A DNA stretch of 64,000 nucleotides, taken from NCBI GenBank assembly GCA_964006375.1, contig OZ023266.1:18012090-18076089 (forward strand). The letters are read 5' to 3'. Origin of the DNA: Tillus elongatus. Lineage: Eukaryota; Arthropoda; Insecta; Coleoptera; Cleridae. The position numbers and the translations under genes are program-made. The notes under the pieces were generated by a model. The model was given only the letters and a program-made list of their open reading frames with translations. It ran no database searches and was not told the DNA's origin. Every line of letters begins with the position of its first letter. The first letter of the stretch is position 1. Of this stretch, positions 11,601 to 22,905 are shown piece after piece.

Positions 11601-14600
11601 GCAAACCACATCAAAAAAGTCAACTATGAAAAAAGTAACAGCTACCTTAAAAAAAAATATTGATTATTATATCTAACATTCGTTTTGTTTTCAGGTCCTT
11701 CCATTGTCTATACTTTTCACTAGTATGATAGTAACAAGTAACTTATGTCTGAAGTTTGTTTCTGTGACATTTTATTACATAGGAAGGTCATTAACTACAA
11801 TATTTAATGTATTGTTTACTTATCTCATATTAGGAGAGAAGACTTCAAAGCCAAGTTTGTTTTTCTGTTTTATGATCGTTTCTGGTTTTTATCTTGGAGT
11901 TGACCAGGAGAGTTTAGCAGGTGAGGAATTATATTATAAAAAAAAAAATTTTGGTAAATTTGCAGATGACCTCTCGCAGGCTTTTTTGAAAAAAGAATTT
12001 CAGAAACATGCTTAGAACACCCCCTCCCCCCTCCTCGATGCAGAAACCAGAAGAATATCTTCTTGTTAACAACTCCCAAGGAAGTTACGGGACCAGTAGT
12101 GAATAGCAGTGCTGGGCGGGGAAGAAGATAAAAAGGTAATACAAGCGGAAAATGAAAAAAAACCCAGCACAGACAGACCTCTATATGTTGCCTTTTCCAC
12201 ATTTTGCAGCCATACCTCATTTCAAACCCTCTTGTGGATTGAAATCAAAATATTTGTCTTGTGGTTTACGCATTCAGGGGTGGTTGTTCCAAGTTTTGCT
12301 AGAAAAAAAGACAGAAACCGTCACCCCTCCCTGTTTCTCACAGAAAGACACTTGGGGTCGCTCAGGTGCAAGGGAAAACTAGATTATTGCCAAGGCTTTG
12401 CACAATTATAAAGATAGGGGAGAGAAAAACCACATTACATTATGTGAACTGTCATTATACACCCCAGCAGAAATGAAGACTTACCTTTTGCGTGCACTCT
12501 CAAGCAGGGAAGAAGATGAAAAGGAAATATGAGCGGAAAATGCGAAAAAAACAGTTTAGTCCGACCTCTAAAAGCTGCCTTTTTCACATTTTGCAGCCGT
12601 ACCTCTCTAAAATCTTTTTTAATCCGCACATAACCCCTGTTTGCCCCAGGTACCGGAACCTTCTCGGGGGTTAGTCACAAGAAAGTTTGCAGGTGGTTTA
12701 TGCAAGCAGAGGGGGAAGGAAACCCCCAGGACGAAGCTTCACAAATGGAGCAGGAGAAATAATCTATGTCTGTATTTAGTCTGAAGAATGTATTGTGCAC
12801 TGATAAGTACAATTCTCCAAATTGTACTTATCAGTGCTCATGATAAGTTCAAATATTCACTCAATGGGTGAATAGAATACCTTGAATAGTTTCTATAAGT
12901 TAATATTTTTGATAATTATTTCAATATAACAAATTAATCAATGCTTTTTAAGAATAAAAAATTTCGGGACGCAGCAAGTGCGTTATGGTAGTGAATTTTC
13001 ATAAGAACTGTACACTATTAGTAAGATATACTATTAAAACTAATTCTTTAAATTTAAATGGACCTTGGATATTGGTTTTAGAGTCCCAGTTAGCGATTAT
13101 ATGAAAAAATTTATATTTTATATGGAGCTAAAAAATTAAAATTTGATCGTAGACATAATATGTAAGTCTCTAAAAAAAAAGTGTTACAAATTTCATTAAA
13201 GTTACAAAAGTTTTTCAGAAAAAAAATATTTACAAAGGGAATGTACCTGTCAAATTATAAATATGGCAGGTATTTTTCCTTATTAATTGCTTGGATGGTT
13301 TGTTTTAGTCACCCCTTTCAGTTTTTGCACACAATAAACAACAAAAGATTTTTTAAAACAAATTTGTAGTTATCCGCGAAGCTCATTATGTTATTTTTCT
13401 TTAATTTAGTACCTACGGTGCGTTTACATATGTGTTAGTATGGTTCAAGATTGAATATTCCAGCTTAATGGGAAATTTATTGAGCTATCGGATTTGAAAT
13501 ATTTTTACGAACATTTTCTACCGTAACATTTTTGCTGCACCCAGACCCTGTCCATCACTTATTTACAGTTGCTGTATCCATACTTTTTTAAATGATAAAA
13601 TATTACAGCTTACTATGTAAGACTGACAAACAAGGCAACCTCAAAATCATTTTTGGGAAAATAATTTAAAAAATGAAATGAGATAACAATTTAAACATAA
13701 ATTGAAAATCTTGGTTCGCTGCTTCGTCGCGGGGGTCTAATTCCCCTTCTGCATGCCTACAATCACCCTCAATGCATAAACAAGAATAATAATAATAATA
13801 ATAATAATAATATTTATTCTGGCAAAAATTACACAGCCTTGTCAAACAAATACCAAATATAAGATTATAGAACTAAAATTGTGAAATAAACATCAAAAAC
13901 AAACAAAAATACAAAAGACAAAAGAAACAAATTTACACACATAAAAAAAATGGCATCTTATGTTGTCTCTAGTGGCTCTACTCTATCCACTCAATGTCCA
14001 TATTGAGGTATTCACTTAAAGAATAAAATGCATACTTCATAAGAGTGTTTTTCACATTTCTCCTAAATTCTCGCTTATGTTTTGATCTTATATTCTGGGG
14101 GATTTTATTGAAGAACTTGACACCCCAGCAATTCACCCCGGTTTCAGCTCTTTTTATTCTATGATAAGGAATGGATATGTTCTGTCTGCCTCAGGTACCA
14201 TATTCGTGGTAATCACCGTTTTGGTTGTAGTCCTCTTGATGTTGGTAAGTATATGACACTTTCCAAAATATATGCTGAAAAGATGGTAAGTATGCCTGTC
14301 TTCGTGAATAAGGTTCTACAACTTGTACGGCTGTCTACAGAACAGATTATTCTTACTGCAGCTTTCTGTTGCAGAAATATTTCAGACACTCCAGGGCTAC
14401 TCCCCCATATTAGGATACCATAGGTAGCCCTACTTTGGAAACATGCATGATAAGCTGTCAACACTGTCTGGTAATTACTGATGTTCATCAGACGCCTCAA
14501 CAGATACAGACACGACGCCAATGTGCCTTGGAGCTTTTCAATGTGCATTGACCAGCGAAAATCTGATTGTATATATACACCAAGAAATTTCACAGATTGT

Positions 14601-17067
14601 TTTTGTCTTGGTTGCGTTTGGTGGGAGCTGATATTCAAGACTTTTGTTTTGTTTACATTGAGTTTCAGATTATTATTTCTAAACCATTCTCCTGCTTCCG
14701 ACATTGTGATATTTCTTCTCTCATTAAGTTCAGCTTCATTTCTGCCAATGTTAACAAATGAGGTATCGTCTGCATAGAGAGAAACTGCATCAGACGAAAC
14801 GTTCTCTGGAAGATCATTTGTGTATATAATGAATAGGAGAGGCCCTAGCAGCGAACCCTGAGGTATACCGCATGTTAGTGTCTGCCAACTCGAGTACTGT
14901 TCATTTAGCTTCACTCTTTGGTATCGGTTGGTAAGGTATGACTTAAAGAGCCTCAGTGGCAAACCCCTAATGCCATAGTGTTCCAATTTGGTTAGTAATA
15001 TCTCATGTGATACTGTGTCAAATGCCTTATGTAAATCACAATATATGCATTGTGCCATATTGCCAGAGTCCAGCACCTCACTTAATTTATTTGTTGTGTT
15101 TACCAGCACAGTGACTGTTGATTTACCTCCTCGAAAGCCATGAAGCTCCTCACTGAGAAAACCTTTTGCTTCTAAATATTCTTCAAGCTGTTGCTTTATT
15201 ACGTACTCAAATATTTTTGAAAGTGCTGGCGAAATGGAAATAGGTCTAAAGCTATCCAAAGAGGCAACATTGCCACCCTTATATGCCATACTTACGTCTG
15301 CTTTCTTAAGTTGAATGATGTAAACAACAAAAATTCCTTTGGAGCAACCACTAACAAAGTTACAGGACCTGCGGTGAATATAGAGGTTCTGCATGCGGTA
15401 AACAGGTATGGCTGCAAAACGGCATAAAAGCAGCTTAAAGAGGTCCAACTAGGCTGTTTATTTCACACTTTCCGCTCACATTTCCTTTTTATATCCTTCT
15501 CCGCCCAGCAGCCCTATTCACTCTTGGTCTTGTAACTTTCCTGTGGGCTATTTGCAAGAAATTATTCTTGTGGTTTGGGCATCTAGAAGGGGTTCTAAGC
15601 ATATTTCTGAAAAGATTTTTCTGAACACCCTCCATGTGCTAATCTGCAAATTTACCGAAAATTTAAATGATAGGTGACAATGTAAGTATTTTTCCATATT
15701 AATTGAATGATCAGTTTTAAGCAACTCAATTGAACCAGTTTGATGGTTTTCTTGACTGGGATTGTGTAGAAGCGTTTTGTGAGCTTTGACCTTTTCAAGT
15801 CTGGCCTTCTGCAAACAAGGAAATATGGTACATCGTTTCTACTATATAGCTTATACTGGTAACCAAATTTGATGCGTGTTTTCTTACAAAAAAAAAGACA
15901 TTTGCTATTAAAAACATTTTTATGAAAATTCACTAACATAATGCACTTGCTGTGTCCAGACTGTTAAATTATCTCTAAATATTAGTGAATATAATTATTG
16001 TTAAAACCGTTATTCTGTGATAATTAATTAATTTATAATCCGTTCTGTTGAAGACATAAGCACTATGTGTTTGTAAACTAAGATTTTAGTGTAACAAAGC
16101 ATTACACATTTTCTACAGTAGATTGATTCATTACAACAAAACACTGTTTTCATTGTAGTATTTTCTTTTCAGGAAGTTTGTCTGTCGTTGGTACAGTATT
16201 TGGTGTCCTGGGTTCACTAACGCTTTCTCTCTATGCCATTTACGTTAAAAAAGTGTTGCCCAAACTAAACAATGAAATTTGGGCACTTTCTTATTGTAAC
16301 AATGTGTATGCTATCATTCTGTTATTACCAGTGATGTTAGTGGCTGGGGAATTCAAAGTAGTGGCAAATTATGAACAGCTCTGGGCAGAGGAATTCTGGA
16401 TAGTTCTTATTATAGGAGGTATTTGTGGATTTTCAATTGGATTTTTTACTTCACTCCAAATAAAGGTAAATTTTTATTATTTCTTACTTCTACGTTACAT
16501 TAGCCATTCATTAAAAAAGCAATACTTTTTTTTGGCAATTTAATTTTTAGTTAAGGTGAATTTTGGCCATGTAAATAAAATGGTTAGTTTAAAACCTGCA
16601 TTTAGACATAAAGACATGCCCAGTGTTGTTGTCAGACTCATTAAGTATTTGGTGTAAATGAATAAAATCAATAATTCACCAATTAGTAACTATGAACTTT
16701 ATGTAACATTTTATTAGTACTGTCACCAATAAGTGGTAAAACATGTTTTTAGCCAGAATATATACCACTAACTGCATCTTAATGACTCAATTTCTTGTAA
16801 GATTAAAAAAAGGGTATAGTCGTGACTGCAACTGTTTTTAACTCACTGAGTTCAACCAGCCTTAAAATAATTGCTCAACAATCATTAAATATGTTCATTT
16901 TTTAAACTATACTATAATTTCAAATATTTACTGATTTATACCATTGTCAAATCGCACAGATGAAATCAATGAAAAGGTACTCTTATTTGATATAACCTTA
17001 AAAACGTTTTCAAAAACCTCCAACTACACTGCTTTTGAGTGAATTCACTAATGACGAGATCCGTGTT

Positions 17068-17146
<79 letters not shown>

Positions 17147-20100
17147 ACCGGTTTTGATGAAATTTGGTAGGTACCTTCCTTTTGCAAGTGGCTTGGATAA
17201 GTTCGTTAGCCAGGAAAATCGGACCAGGCCTACAAAGATCAGTAGAGATCTGTCTTTAAAGACCGCCCTGCCGAGGGTCGATCTCTGCTGGTATACTGAC
17301 GGCTCCAAAACCGATAGGGGGCAGGAGCCGGCGCATATAGGAGCAACACCGATGCTAGATTATCAACTAGCCTCGGAAAGTACGCAACCATACACCAGGC
17401 AGAAGTATATGTCATCCCGATGTGTGCAATGGAAATTATACAAAACCAGTGCACACGCAAATCGATAAAAAGATACTCAGATAGCCAAGCTGCAATAAAA
17501 ACACTTGGTTCCTACTGTTGCAATTCAAAAACGGTATGGAGCTGTAAATCTACCGTCAACGAACTGGGCAGCTGCAATGAGGTGTCGCTGGTCTGAATAA
17601 CGGGTTACTCGGACCATGATGGCAATGTAGCGGCTGACACGCTTGCCAGGTAGTTCCCAGGAGGACTTTATCGGATCAGAACCAGTGCTGGGGATATCAC
17701 CATGCACAGTAAAACGCACCTTAAAGACCTGGGCAGAAAGAATGACAATCCAGCAATGGCAAAATCTGTCAGGATTAGCTCACTCTAAGGCCTTCATAAA
17801 TTGCCTGTCAAAGTCAAGGCTAAAAAGCTTATAGAGCTAAACAGACAATAACTGAGTACTCTAGTCGGCCTGTATACAGGACACTGCCGCTTGCGTCACC
17901 ACATGCACCGAATTGGTGTTTCGGGAAACTGAGTGCCGGCTGTGTATGGAGAGTGACGAAACAGCAGAGCACGTGCTGTGTTCCTGTCCGGCTGCGGACA
18001 GGTCAAGACACCTGCTCTTTAGCAAGACAAAACTTGCACCAGAAGATCTAGATCAACTTTCCTGCAGGAGGCTGACATTCTTGGGCCGAATATAAGATTA
18101 TTAGGCGTGAGCCACAATAGATCTTAAGGTTGACGTGGAGAGACCGTTATGGCCCACTCACAATTTATTTATTTTATTTTTTATTTATTTATTCAACGGA
18201 TCAACCATTTACAATAATAATAAGAACATCTAAAACTACATTAGTCTTAAATAACCTATCTCAATATGAGAACATAACAAAAAAGCAAAACATAACCTGT
18301 ACACCGTATGTATGACAATTCAATCATTAACACCTCTCAAAATGCCTCTAATTGAACGGTCAGAATCATTAAACATATCCAAGAGCTCCGAATACTAATT
18401 TGCAGTTCTCGCCACTCTCGACATCAGACTGAAAAAGCCATAATTGGTTCGATGGAAGGGAACCACAAAAACCTCCCTTGCTCTCGTGCGATCCGGAATC
18501 CTTAGAGAGACTAACTCAAGCAAAGAAGGACTATCAATTTTATTCACCAATAATTTATGCAAAAAACAAACATCACTGACAATCCTTCTACCACTGAGTA
18601 ACTGCAAGTGCAGCCGATTCCGCAAATAAGAAAAGTTAAGATCATTTCTCTGCAAGCCCAATCTGTAAGCACAAATCCTTAAGAATCTATTTTGTATGGC
18701 CTCAATCTGATTGATATAAATATTGTAATTCAGACTCCAGACTACAGAAGAGCATTCCAACAAAGAGCGAACCAGACCACAATACAGCCTTCTCAAGCTA
18801 TTGCATGAAAAATCTAGAGTTGATCTATGAATAAATCCCAACATTTTATATGCTTTAGATACTATGTATTCTATGTGATCCTTAAAAGATAATTCCCTAT
18901 CCAATACAATGCCCAAGTCTTTAATCATTTCCTTCCTCTGTAAAGCACTAGAGCCCATGAAGTACACAAAGTTAATGGGAAACTGAGCTCTAGTGAATGT
19001 AATGCAGAAACACTTATCAATATTCAGAGTCAGAAAATTGTCACCACACTACAGAGCAAAACGATTTAAGTCTTCCTGTAAAAGTAAAGCGTCCTGTCTG
19101 GAACGAACAATCTTGAAAATTTTGATATCATCAGCAAACATCAAAATCTGACTATGCTTAAGTGAATGTATGACATCATTGACAAAAAGATTAAAGAGGA
19201 CTGGTCCACAATGTGAACCCTGAGCAACCCCTGAAGAAACAGTAATACTATCAGAAATGAAGTTTCTGATCTTTACACTCTGGGACCTACCCGTAAGGAA
19301 GCTGTGCACCCAAGACAACAAATCGGCATTAAAACCCAACAATGCAAGTTTTGACAATAATAAGGCGTGATTAACCTTATCAAATGCTTTGGAGAAACCT
19401 GTATATACCGAATCAACCTGTAACCTATCCTCCAAAGCTGAGACCAATACATTCTGGTAAAGAAGAAGGTTGGTTGTTGTAGATCTTCCTTTAAGAATAC
19501 CATGCTGCTGTTCGACAAATACATGTCTGCATTCCCAAGTTATATGTCTAGAGACAAAAAAGTCAAGAAGTTTGGGTATCTCTGACTGAATACAAACAGC
19601 TCTATAATTAGTATCCAAATGCTTTGGTCCCTGCTTATGAACGGGCATCAAATAAGAATGTTTCCAAACATGTGGAAACTCACCAGACAACAAAGATCTG
19701 TTAAAGAGAATCCTCAGTGGAATTGCCAAGGTAAAGGCACAAGATTTTAACAGATTGGAGGGGATTCCATCTGGACCGTAAGTTTATCTTTCAAACTACA
19801 GATACGATCAATAATATCAGCAGAAGTAACACTAGGCACAGTCATATTTACCGACTCACGCAAAAAAGGATCGGGACAGACACTCCCAGCTTGACCCTCA
19901 TACACAGATGAGAAAAAACTAGCAAAAAGATCCACCGAATTATGCAAAGAATCACTCCTAACATCATCACAATACATAGCCTCAGGAAGATCATAAACCA
20001 TCCTCAACTTGTTAATATAAGACCAGAAAGAACTCGGATTGTTTTCAAAATTATTCTCAGTATAAGCAATAAAATTTCTGTAACAAGTATCACGAAGATT

Positions 20101-20556
20101 CCTACCTAACCTAGTTTTAGTCCAGCTACTGAAGAAGCCAGTAGCTACGGTTAACCAAACGTCTAGCGACTCACCAAATGATTTCGACTATGGCAAAACA
20201 TCCCGGAAGTCATTTTGATAGGACTTATGTTTATTTATCCTCAGATATGCATAGTCTGTATTTTTTGGCTAATTTTGTATTAGAGAGTTATGTTAGTTTT
20301 TGTCGATTGGCGATGGCTTTTAAAATAACTAAACATTTCTTTTCAGTATACTTCACCTCTCACCCATAATATATCTGGTACAGCTAAGGCTTGTGTACAG
20401 ACTATAATTGCTATGCATTGGTACCAGGAAACCAAATCATGGATGTGGTGGCTGTCTAATGCTATAATTCTATTTGGAAGTGCAGGATATGCTAGAGTCA
20501 AACAGGTAGAGATGGAAAAAAAGCACAATGAACTTCCGATGTATCAAAAGGTGTGA
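8626..20556 (+). CDS. SLC35C1: Golgi GDP-fucose transporter (SLC35C1/Gfr), 5 exons
   Basis: Nucleotide-sugar antiporter that brings GDP-fucose into the Golgi lumen for fucosylation (N-glycan core fucose, Notch O-fucose context). Exons from splice signals: 8626-8687, 8779-8977, 11695-11920, 16173-16465, 20347-20556. Phases are consistent at every junction (W codon split over intron 1, G codon over intron 3). The joined frame is 329 aa, close to insect and vertebrate family lengths. Signatures: an STVFTNKALLSG loop near the N-terminus, YYIGRSLTTIFNV, a GVDQE motif, GTVFGVLGSL, and the C-terminal TSPLTHNISGTAKACVQT block, which is diagnostic of SLC35C1. Multiple hydrophobic helices fit the 10-TM fold. 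No frame damage, so probably functional. Introns of 91, 2717, 4252 and 3881 bp; the last three carry LINEs and repeats. Confidence 0.93.
9020..9875. other. SLC35C1 intron 2, unannotated part
   Basis: No recognisable coding or repeat structure except a stretch near 9470-9540 (TTTTCAGTAAATTTGCAGATTAACTCTC). This resembles the terminal sequence of the repeat that begins near 11940. Confidence 0.4.
9880..11575 (+). pseudogene. C1 LINE (Jockey/CR1-like), most complete copy
   Basis: 5'-truncated non-LTR element in SLC35C1 intron 2. RT blocks in order: 'RKASGLDEIPAIVLKKCAPE' (about 10030-10090), 'NYRPISLLSVVSKVMEK' (about 10210), 'GISKAFDQVWHAALLNKLP' (about 10400), 'GVPQGSALSPTLFLLHIN' (about 10570). 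The active-site box reads K-T-D-D rather than Y-A-D-D near 10665, so the copy is catalytically damaged. After stops near 10722 the C-terminal part resumes ('RTSKLWNSLPAHVFPSPPNL', 11400-11460) and ends at TAG 11521-11523. A short A-rich tail follows near 11560. No RNase H domain. Four shorter copies of this family lie in the window. Confidence 0.85.
11925..12760. repeat. Composite repeat, inverted relative to 15480-15650
   Basis: Starts right after the exon-3 donor. TTTTGGTAAATTTGCAGA at 11950 is the inverse of TCTGCAAATTTACCGAAAA near 15640. The 'AAGTTACGGGACCAGTAGTGAATAG' and 'GGGGAAGAAGATAAAAAGG' stretches are inverse copies of 15500-15540 and 47400-47440. A second, partial copy of the same motif is at 12505-12570. 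Non-coding. Confidence 0.6.
12797..12837. repeat. Perfect 18-bp stem, 5-nt loop palindrome
   Basis: GCACTGATAAGTACAATT, then five bases, then its exact reverse complement. The stem's 'GTACTTATCAGTGCTC' resembles the outer edge of the foldback element at 32877-32890 (GTACTTATTAGTGCTC), so this may be a collapsed relative. Confidence 0.8.
13786..15312 (-). pseudogene. Jockey/CR1-like LINE with YADD box and (TTA)n tail
   Basis: 5'-truncated element whose RT frame is open over about 360 codons (15312 down to 14213). Blocks: SFRPISISPALSKIFEYVI, 'DLHKAFDTVSHEILLTKLEH', 'GIPQGSLLGPLLFIIYTNDL', intact Y-A-D-D-T-S, then 'VKFLGVYIQSDFRWSMH'. One frameshift near 14210 separates the last domain (KRAETGVNCWGVKFFNKIPQ), which ends at a TAG read at 13980-13978. 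The 3' tail is (TTA)n on the minus strand (13788-13812 on +). It is one of the best preserved RT sequences here, but it lacks ORF1 and the endonuclease. Its 5' junction at 15312 is defined by the matching empty site at 47226. Confidence 0.85.
13788..13812. repeat. (AAT)n tail of the LINE
   Basis: Eight or so AAT units at the 3' end of the minus-strand LINE; simple-repeat tails of this kind are usual for CR1/Jockey-like elements. Confidence 0.85.
15815..15958. repeat. Family-A element, right half
   Basis: 'GGTAACCAAATTTGATGCGTG' interior followed by TTTATGAAAATTCACTAACA and the GCACTTGCTGTGTCC terminus. The left half is not adjacent. It is 215 bp upstream of SLC35C1 exon 4. Confidence 0.65.
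16466..17071. other. SLC35C1 intron 4, unannotated start
   Basis: AT-rich intronic sequence; no coding or repeat signature recognised. Confidence 0.4.
17072..17225. repeat. (AT)n core with right module of AT-core repeat
   Basis: (AT)n at 17072-17144 followed by 'GACCGGTTTTGATGAAATTTGGTAG' and 'GGCTTGGATAAGTTCGTTAGCC', the module that flanks most AT arrays here. It is cut at 17225 by the start of the N2 LINE fragment. Confidence 0.8.
17226..18165 (+). pseudogene. N2 LINE fragment, RNase H and C-terminus
   Basis: 5'-truncated. It starts in RNase H ('DLCWYTDGSKTDRG' at about 17280) and continues through a damaged A-D-S-Q-A block. It ends with the zinc-binding tail (ETECRLCMESDETAEHVLCS, then a PAADRSRHLLF block, 17913-18040) and the 3' UTR that stops at GGCCCACTCACAA near 18162. 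Several frameshifts. It is the same family as 2083-2930 but in opposite orientation, and lies in SLC35C1 intron 4. Confidence 0.8.
18166..20175 (-). pseudogene. Non-LTR reverse transcriptase with FADD box, 3' end against N2
   Basis: 5'-truncated LINE in SLC35C1 intron 4. Frames 20007-19747, 19729-19049 and 18967-18395 carry the endonuclease-RT linker ('NPSSFWSYINKLR' near 20040), then FPHVWKHSYLMPVHKQG. Next are GFSKAFDKVNHALLLSKLAL, 'GVAQGSHCGPVLFNLFVNDV', the active site M-F-A-D-D, and 'IKDLGIVLDRELSFKDHIEY'. C-terminal block: RIPDRTRAREVFVVPFHRTN. Only three interruptions, so fairly recent. Its (AAAT)n-like 3' tail (18166-18195) faces the 3' end of the + strand N2 piece. Confidence 0.85.
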
Positions 20557-20650
20557 CATTCATTTTAATTTATTACTTCACAGCAGACTGAATTCGATTC
20601 TTACAGTATCTATAAAGTAGGAAACAATCGAGTGAAGGAACGAGTAAATA

Positions 20651-20656
20651 AATAAA
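20651..20656 (+). terminator. Candidate poly(A) signal of SLC35C1
   Basis: AATAAA within an AAATAAATAAATGAATAAATA run about 95 bp after the stop codon at 20554-20556. Several overlapping hexamers could serve. Confidence 0.5.
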
Positions 20657-20929
20657 TGAATAAATATGTACAAAGAATTATTAGATAATTTAATATGTTT
20701 TTTTTTGCATAAGTTTGTTATTATTTTATATTTTATTGTTAGTTTGAAGGGTTAACTATTTATGATGTACACATATTCGCCGATCCCACTCAGTCCAGGT
20801 TAGGCAAGTTCATAACTAGATTTAATTGATTCCCAATTCAGCTCGAAAATTCAATGCGACCGTTAAACTTACCGGACCTTTTAATCTACGTTTTCTACTT
20901 ATATATTAGAATGTATTTTCAATTTGATC

Positions 20930-21877
20930 CAGAAAGTTCTTAAACTATTTTATCAGGCAGGGTAAATCGTGAACTATTGGACAGGTAAGGAAAAGTTTAT
21001 GGTAAAGATTCCACAGAATTAGCATTTTTGCACCTATAATTCTATATGTATACAATAAGACAGCTCTTTCCTTGTGGATTTAACATTAGTAATTAAATTA
21101 CTCTAATTGTTCATGTATAAATTGAATAAAATTTGAAATTGTGCCAAAAAATACAGTTATTGGACAGATTTTGGAGTTATTGAACAGGAGCAGTCCAGTT
21201 ATTGGACAATATGCTTACATGGATATTTTAGTAAAAAAAAATGCTTTCTAGACCTTGGTTGAAATTAATTTAATGTTTAAATGATTACATACCATTATAA
21301 AACGAAAAATTGTAACTACATTCTCTTTACTTCTTCTTTGTAAAGTTTGTATAGTTTATAAATTTCTTCATCGCCATCGCTTTCTTCTAATGTTTCTGAC
21401 GAATCACATCCAGTTTATAGCATTTGTAACAGATAAACAGATCATTATCATCATCATTCAGTATATGGGTCTGATGAGATTTTGGTATACATTTCTGATG
21501 GTAAAATCGTTTACAATTCTCATATTTGAGGTCACTGGAATTTACACCTGCTGAACATACAAAACATTTATTTACAAGTTTAGCCGGTTTCTTGTCTTTT
21601 TGCAGTTTACTCTTTTTTTCTTCTCTTTTTCATTTCCTATCTTTTTTTGTTTTCCCAGCTCTCCATTGAGTGTCTATTTCGCTTCAAACATTGATTGATA
21701 CTGTTCTCCTGTAATAGCATATGTATATCTTTCAGTATTACGTTTTCCTTTTCTACTCAGGGCAGATGGTGAAGCAAGAAAAGATCCAAATAAGTTGTTT
21801 TTAACCACGACTTTACTGCAACTGGGCTGTAAATGGACTGATTCATTTCCAGATGTGGAAGCAATTTGAATATCCAG
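20930..21877 (-). pseudogene. Pogo-type DNA transposon fragment with Cys/His finger
   Basis: Minus-strand reading gives a 'GEQYQSMFEAK' segment, a lysine-rich coiled stretch and a Cys/His cluster (C-F-V-C-x-A, CKRFYHQKC, CYKCY). This layout is seen at the C-terminus of many insect pogo/Tigger-like transposases. The flank repeats CAGTTATTGGAC several times (about 21155, 21190, and a variant at 20975), which look like subterminal/TIR repeats. Stops interrupt it. It abuts an N1 fragment at 21878. Confidence 0.6.
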
Positions 21878-22905
21878 CAGATCCAGCAACACCTCCATGG
21901 AGGCTGTTGGGGTTGAAGACATGGCCCCTGTGATGCCTAGGCAAGCCATCCTTTGGATCTTGCCTAGTTTTTGTTTGGCACTGGATTGTGTCACCTTAGG
22001 CCACCAGACCAGTGCCGCATATGTTAATGATGGACTGACCATTCTTGTGTACAGCCAGTGGGCCATACTAGGTCTTAGTCCTCACGTTTTTCCATATAGC
22101 CGCCTAGTGACGGTTAAGGTCATGACTGCCTTACGCAGTATTTTTTCAATGTGACCATTCCAGGTTAGCTTAGAGTCCAATATGACCCCAAGATATTTTA
22201 CCCCCCTGGCCATTGGAATGTTCCTATCATATAGAGTGAGAGTTCTGTGGCTCTCCCACTTCCTCATAAACGGTATGACAGTTGTTTTCTCGGGGCTCAC
22301 CCCGAGCCCTTGACCAACCGTCCACCTTTCCACCACTTTCAGTGCTGTCTGCATGCGCTCCCACACTGACTGTGTAACCTTTCCTCGGACTATGATGACA
22401 ATGTCGTCCGCATAGCCCTGTACCTCATACCGCCTCCTGAGAGCCTACCTAGTAGGCCGTCCACGACTAGGCACCAGAGCAAGGGAGACAGAACGCTCCT
22501 CTGCGGACACCCCGCCGCGACCCCCGCCAGAAGAGTCCCTCCCGTGAGTGAGGTGAACACCGTCCTGTCCCTGAGCATGGAACCAATCCACCTGCAGCAG
22601 GTCTCCTCTATTCCACAACCGATTCAAATGAGGTGTTGCTGAAGGCCCCCTCTATGTCTAGGAAGGCCCCCAGTGCCACCTCCCTGTTCTCCAGTGTAGT
22701 CTCCAGTTTCAGCATCAATTGGTGCAGTGCTGTTTCTGTTGAGATTCCTGCTCTTTATGCATATTGTCCGCAGTGTAGGGGATATGCTTCCAGTACACCG
22801 CCCCTAATGTGCCAGTCGAGCAGTTTTTACATTGTTTTTAGCAAGAAGGACATGAGACTTATTGGCCTCGGGGACTGTGCCTGGTCTGTTGGACGCCCAG
22901 GTTTA
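21878..22905 (-). pseudogene. N1 LINE fragment, RT part
   Basis: Minus-strand N1 sequence from the RT thumb ('VKYLGVILDSKLTWNGH', about 22180) up to the RT start near 22900 ('RPISLMSFL'-equivalent, degraded). It contains LSGGGMRYRAMRTT in place of the RT active-site neighbourhood. The part from 22084 outward to 22905 is the outer portion of the left arm of the large palindrome and is repeated inverted at 28647-29355. Confidence 0.8.

Larger units (their letters stand above)
12967..15958. repeat. Composite repeat R, copy 1 (interrupted by a LINE)
   Basis: Starts with GGACGCAGCAAGTGCGTTAT and ends with the inverse terminus (GCACTTGCTGTGTCC). It lies in SLC35C1 intron 3. Segments 12967-13785 and 15313-15625 are collinear with 44696-47444 and 48547-48650. 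A recognisable internal tag is CGCTGCTTCGTCGCGGGGGT at about 13717-13737. The LINE at 13786-15312 is inserted in it; the second copy lacks that insertion. Confidence 0.7.

Noticed and set aside
12109..12411. 100-codon ORFs in SLC35C1 intron 3
   Set aside because: Lie in a non-coding composite repeat with other copies that do not preserve the frame.
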